Assembly (NCBI GenBank): GCA_964629965.1
Contig: CAZVRZ010000009.1
Location: 1 to 64,000 of the forward strand
Length of the DNA stretch: 64,000 nucleotides
Reading direction: 5' to 3'
DNA from: CAZVRZ01 sp964629965
Lineage (GTDB): Bacteria; Chloroflexota; Anaerolineae; Anaerolineales; UBA4823
Positions 63,819 through 64,000 of this stretch are shown piece after piece. The position numbers and the translations under genes are program-made. Within the stretch, counting starts at the first letter, position 1; every line of letters starts with the position of its first letter. The notes beneath the pieces were generated by a model. The model made no database searches, was not told the DNA's origin, and was given only the letters and a program-made list of their open reading frames with translations.

Positions 63819-64000
63819 AACGCAGCGACATTCACACTATCCTCGTCCCCGGCTCCGGCCCGATCGTGATCGGGCAGGCGGCCGAATTCGATTATTCCGG
63901 CGCCCAGGCGGTCAAGGCGCTGCGCGCCCAGGGGTACCGGGTGGTACTGGTGAATTCCAACCCGGCGACCATCATGACCGACCCCAACCTGGCGGACGCG
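63815..64000 (+). CDS. carB: Carbamoyl-phosphate synthase large subunit, N-terminal part
   Basis: The window ends 62 codons into this gene. The visible start, [20 protein letters not shown] and [17 protein letters not shown], with [11 protein letters not shown], is the highly conserved N-terminus of CarB. It overlaps carA, as is usual for carAB operons. Only the start is present, cut by the window edge. Confidence 0.97.
   Translation, partial: MKRSDIHTILVPGSGPIVIGQAAEFDYSGAQAVKALRAQGYRVVLVNSNPATIMTDPNLADA

Overview
The window looks like part of a GC-rich chromosome from a member of the Chloroflexota, most likely the Anaerolineae. This is inferred from gene content: an Agl23-type membrane protein fused to NHL repeats, zinc-ribbon/LysM proteins, lipoproteins with PT-rich linkers, multi-GAF kinases, secreted proteins ending in FLPL-x-x-R, and many genes with a -10 box 6-8 bases before the start codon. 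No rRNA, tRNA, CRISPR array, phage or transposase gene was recognised.

Layout. 1-16 kb: end of trpS, trpB2, a FIST protein beside a large multi-GAF histidine kinase, a DUF4032 kinase-like protein, a cysteine-cluster protein, an ABC1 kinase, then trxB, mdh and citrate synthase, a LysM protein and hemW. 17-28 kb: isoprenoid genes (polyprenyl synthase, type 2 IPP isomerase), acpP, a lipoprotein, a DEAD-box helicase, sucCD, an 1122-residue Agl23/NHL protein and rluB. 28-38 kb: envelope genes (repeat propeller protein, large membrane protein, two lipoprotein propellers around scpB) and sugar genes (UXS-like, GtrA). 38-44 kb: a co-directional run with a beta-flower-like protein, a magnesium-chelatase-type ATPase, TPR, UroD-family, rsmD, a cyclic-nucleotide-binding histidine kinase, a HAD phosphatase and a small membrane protein with an upstream mini-ORF. 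44-50 kb: a GT4-GH57 fusion, a beta-helix surface protein, repeats and a lipoprotein.

50.3-60 kb is visibly more AT-rich and accessory. It holds two sulfotransferases, a glycosyltransferase, a large surface protein and a minus-strand set that I read as an atypical lasso-peptide-like RiPP locus: a cysteine-cluster protein, an HPr-kinase-like ATPase, an asparagine-synthetase-like cyclase whose catalytic Cys2 is Ser, and a 50-residue precursor (56195-56347) whose leader matches the lasso leader pattern Y-x2-P-x-L-x3-G-x5-T exactly. No leader peptidase or separate RRE gene is in the window, and the core does not fit a standard 7-9 residue ring in the canonical register. This is the most interesting system here.

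60-64 kb returns to GC-rich housekeeping sequence: a nitrilase-family hydrolase, a beta-lactamase-fold lipoprotein, carA and the start of carB. Central carbon metabolism (mdh, citrate synthase, sucCD) is scattered rather than in one operon. A palindrome-ended dispersed repeat recurs in at least five intergenic places.
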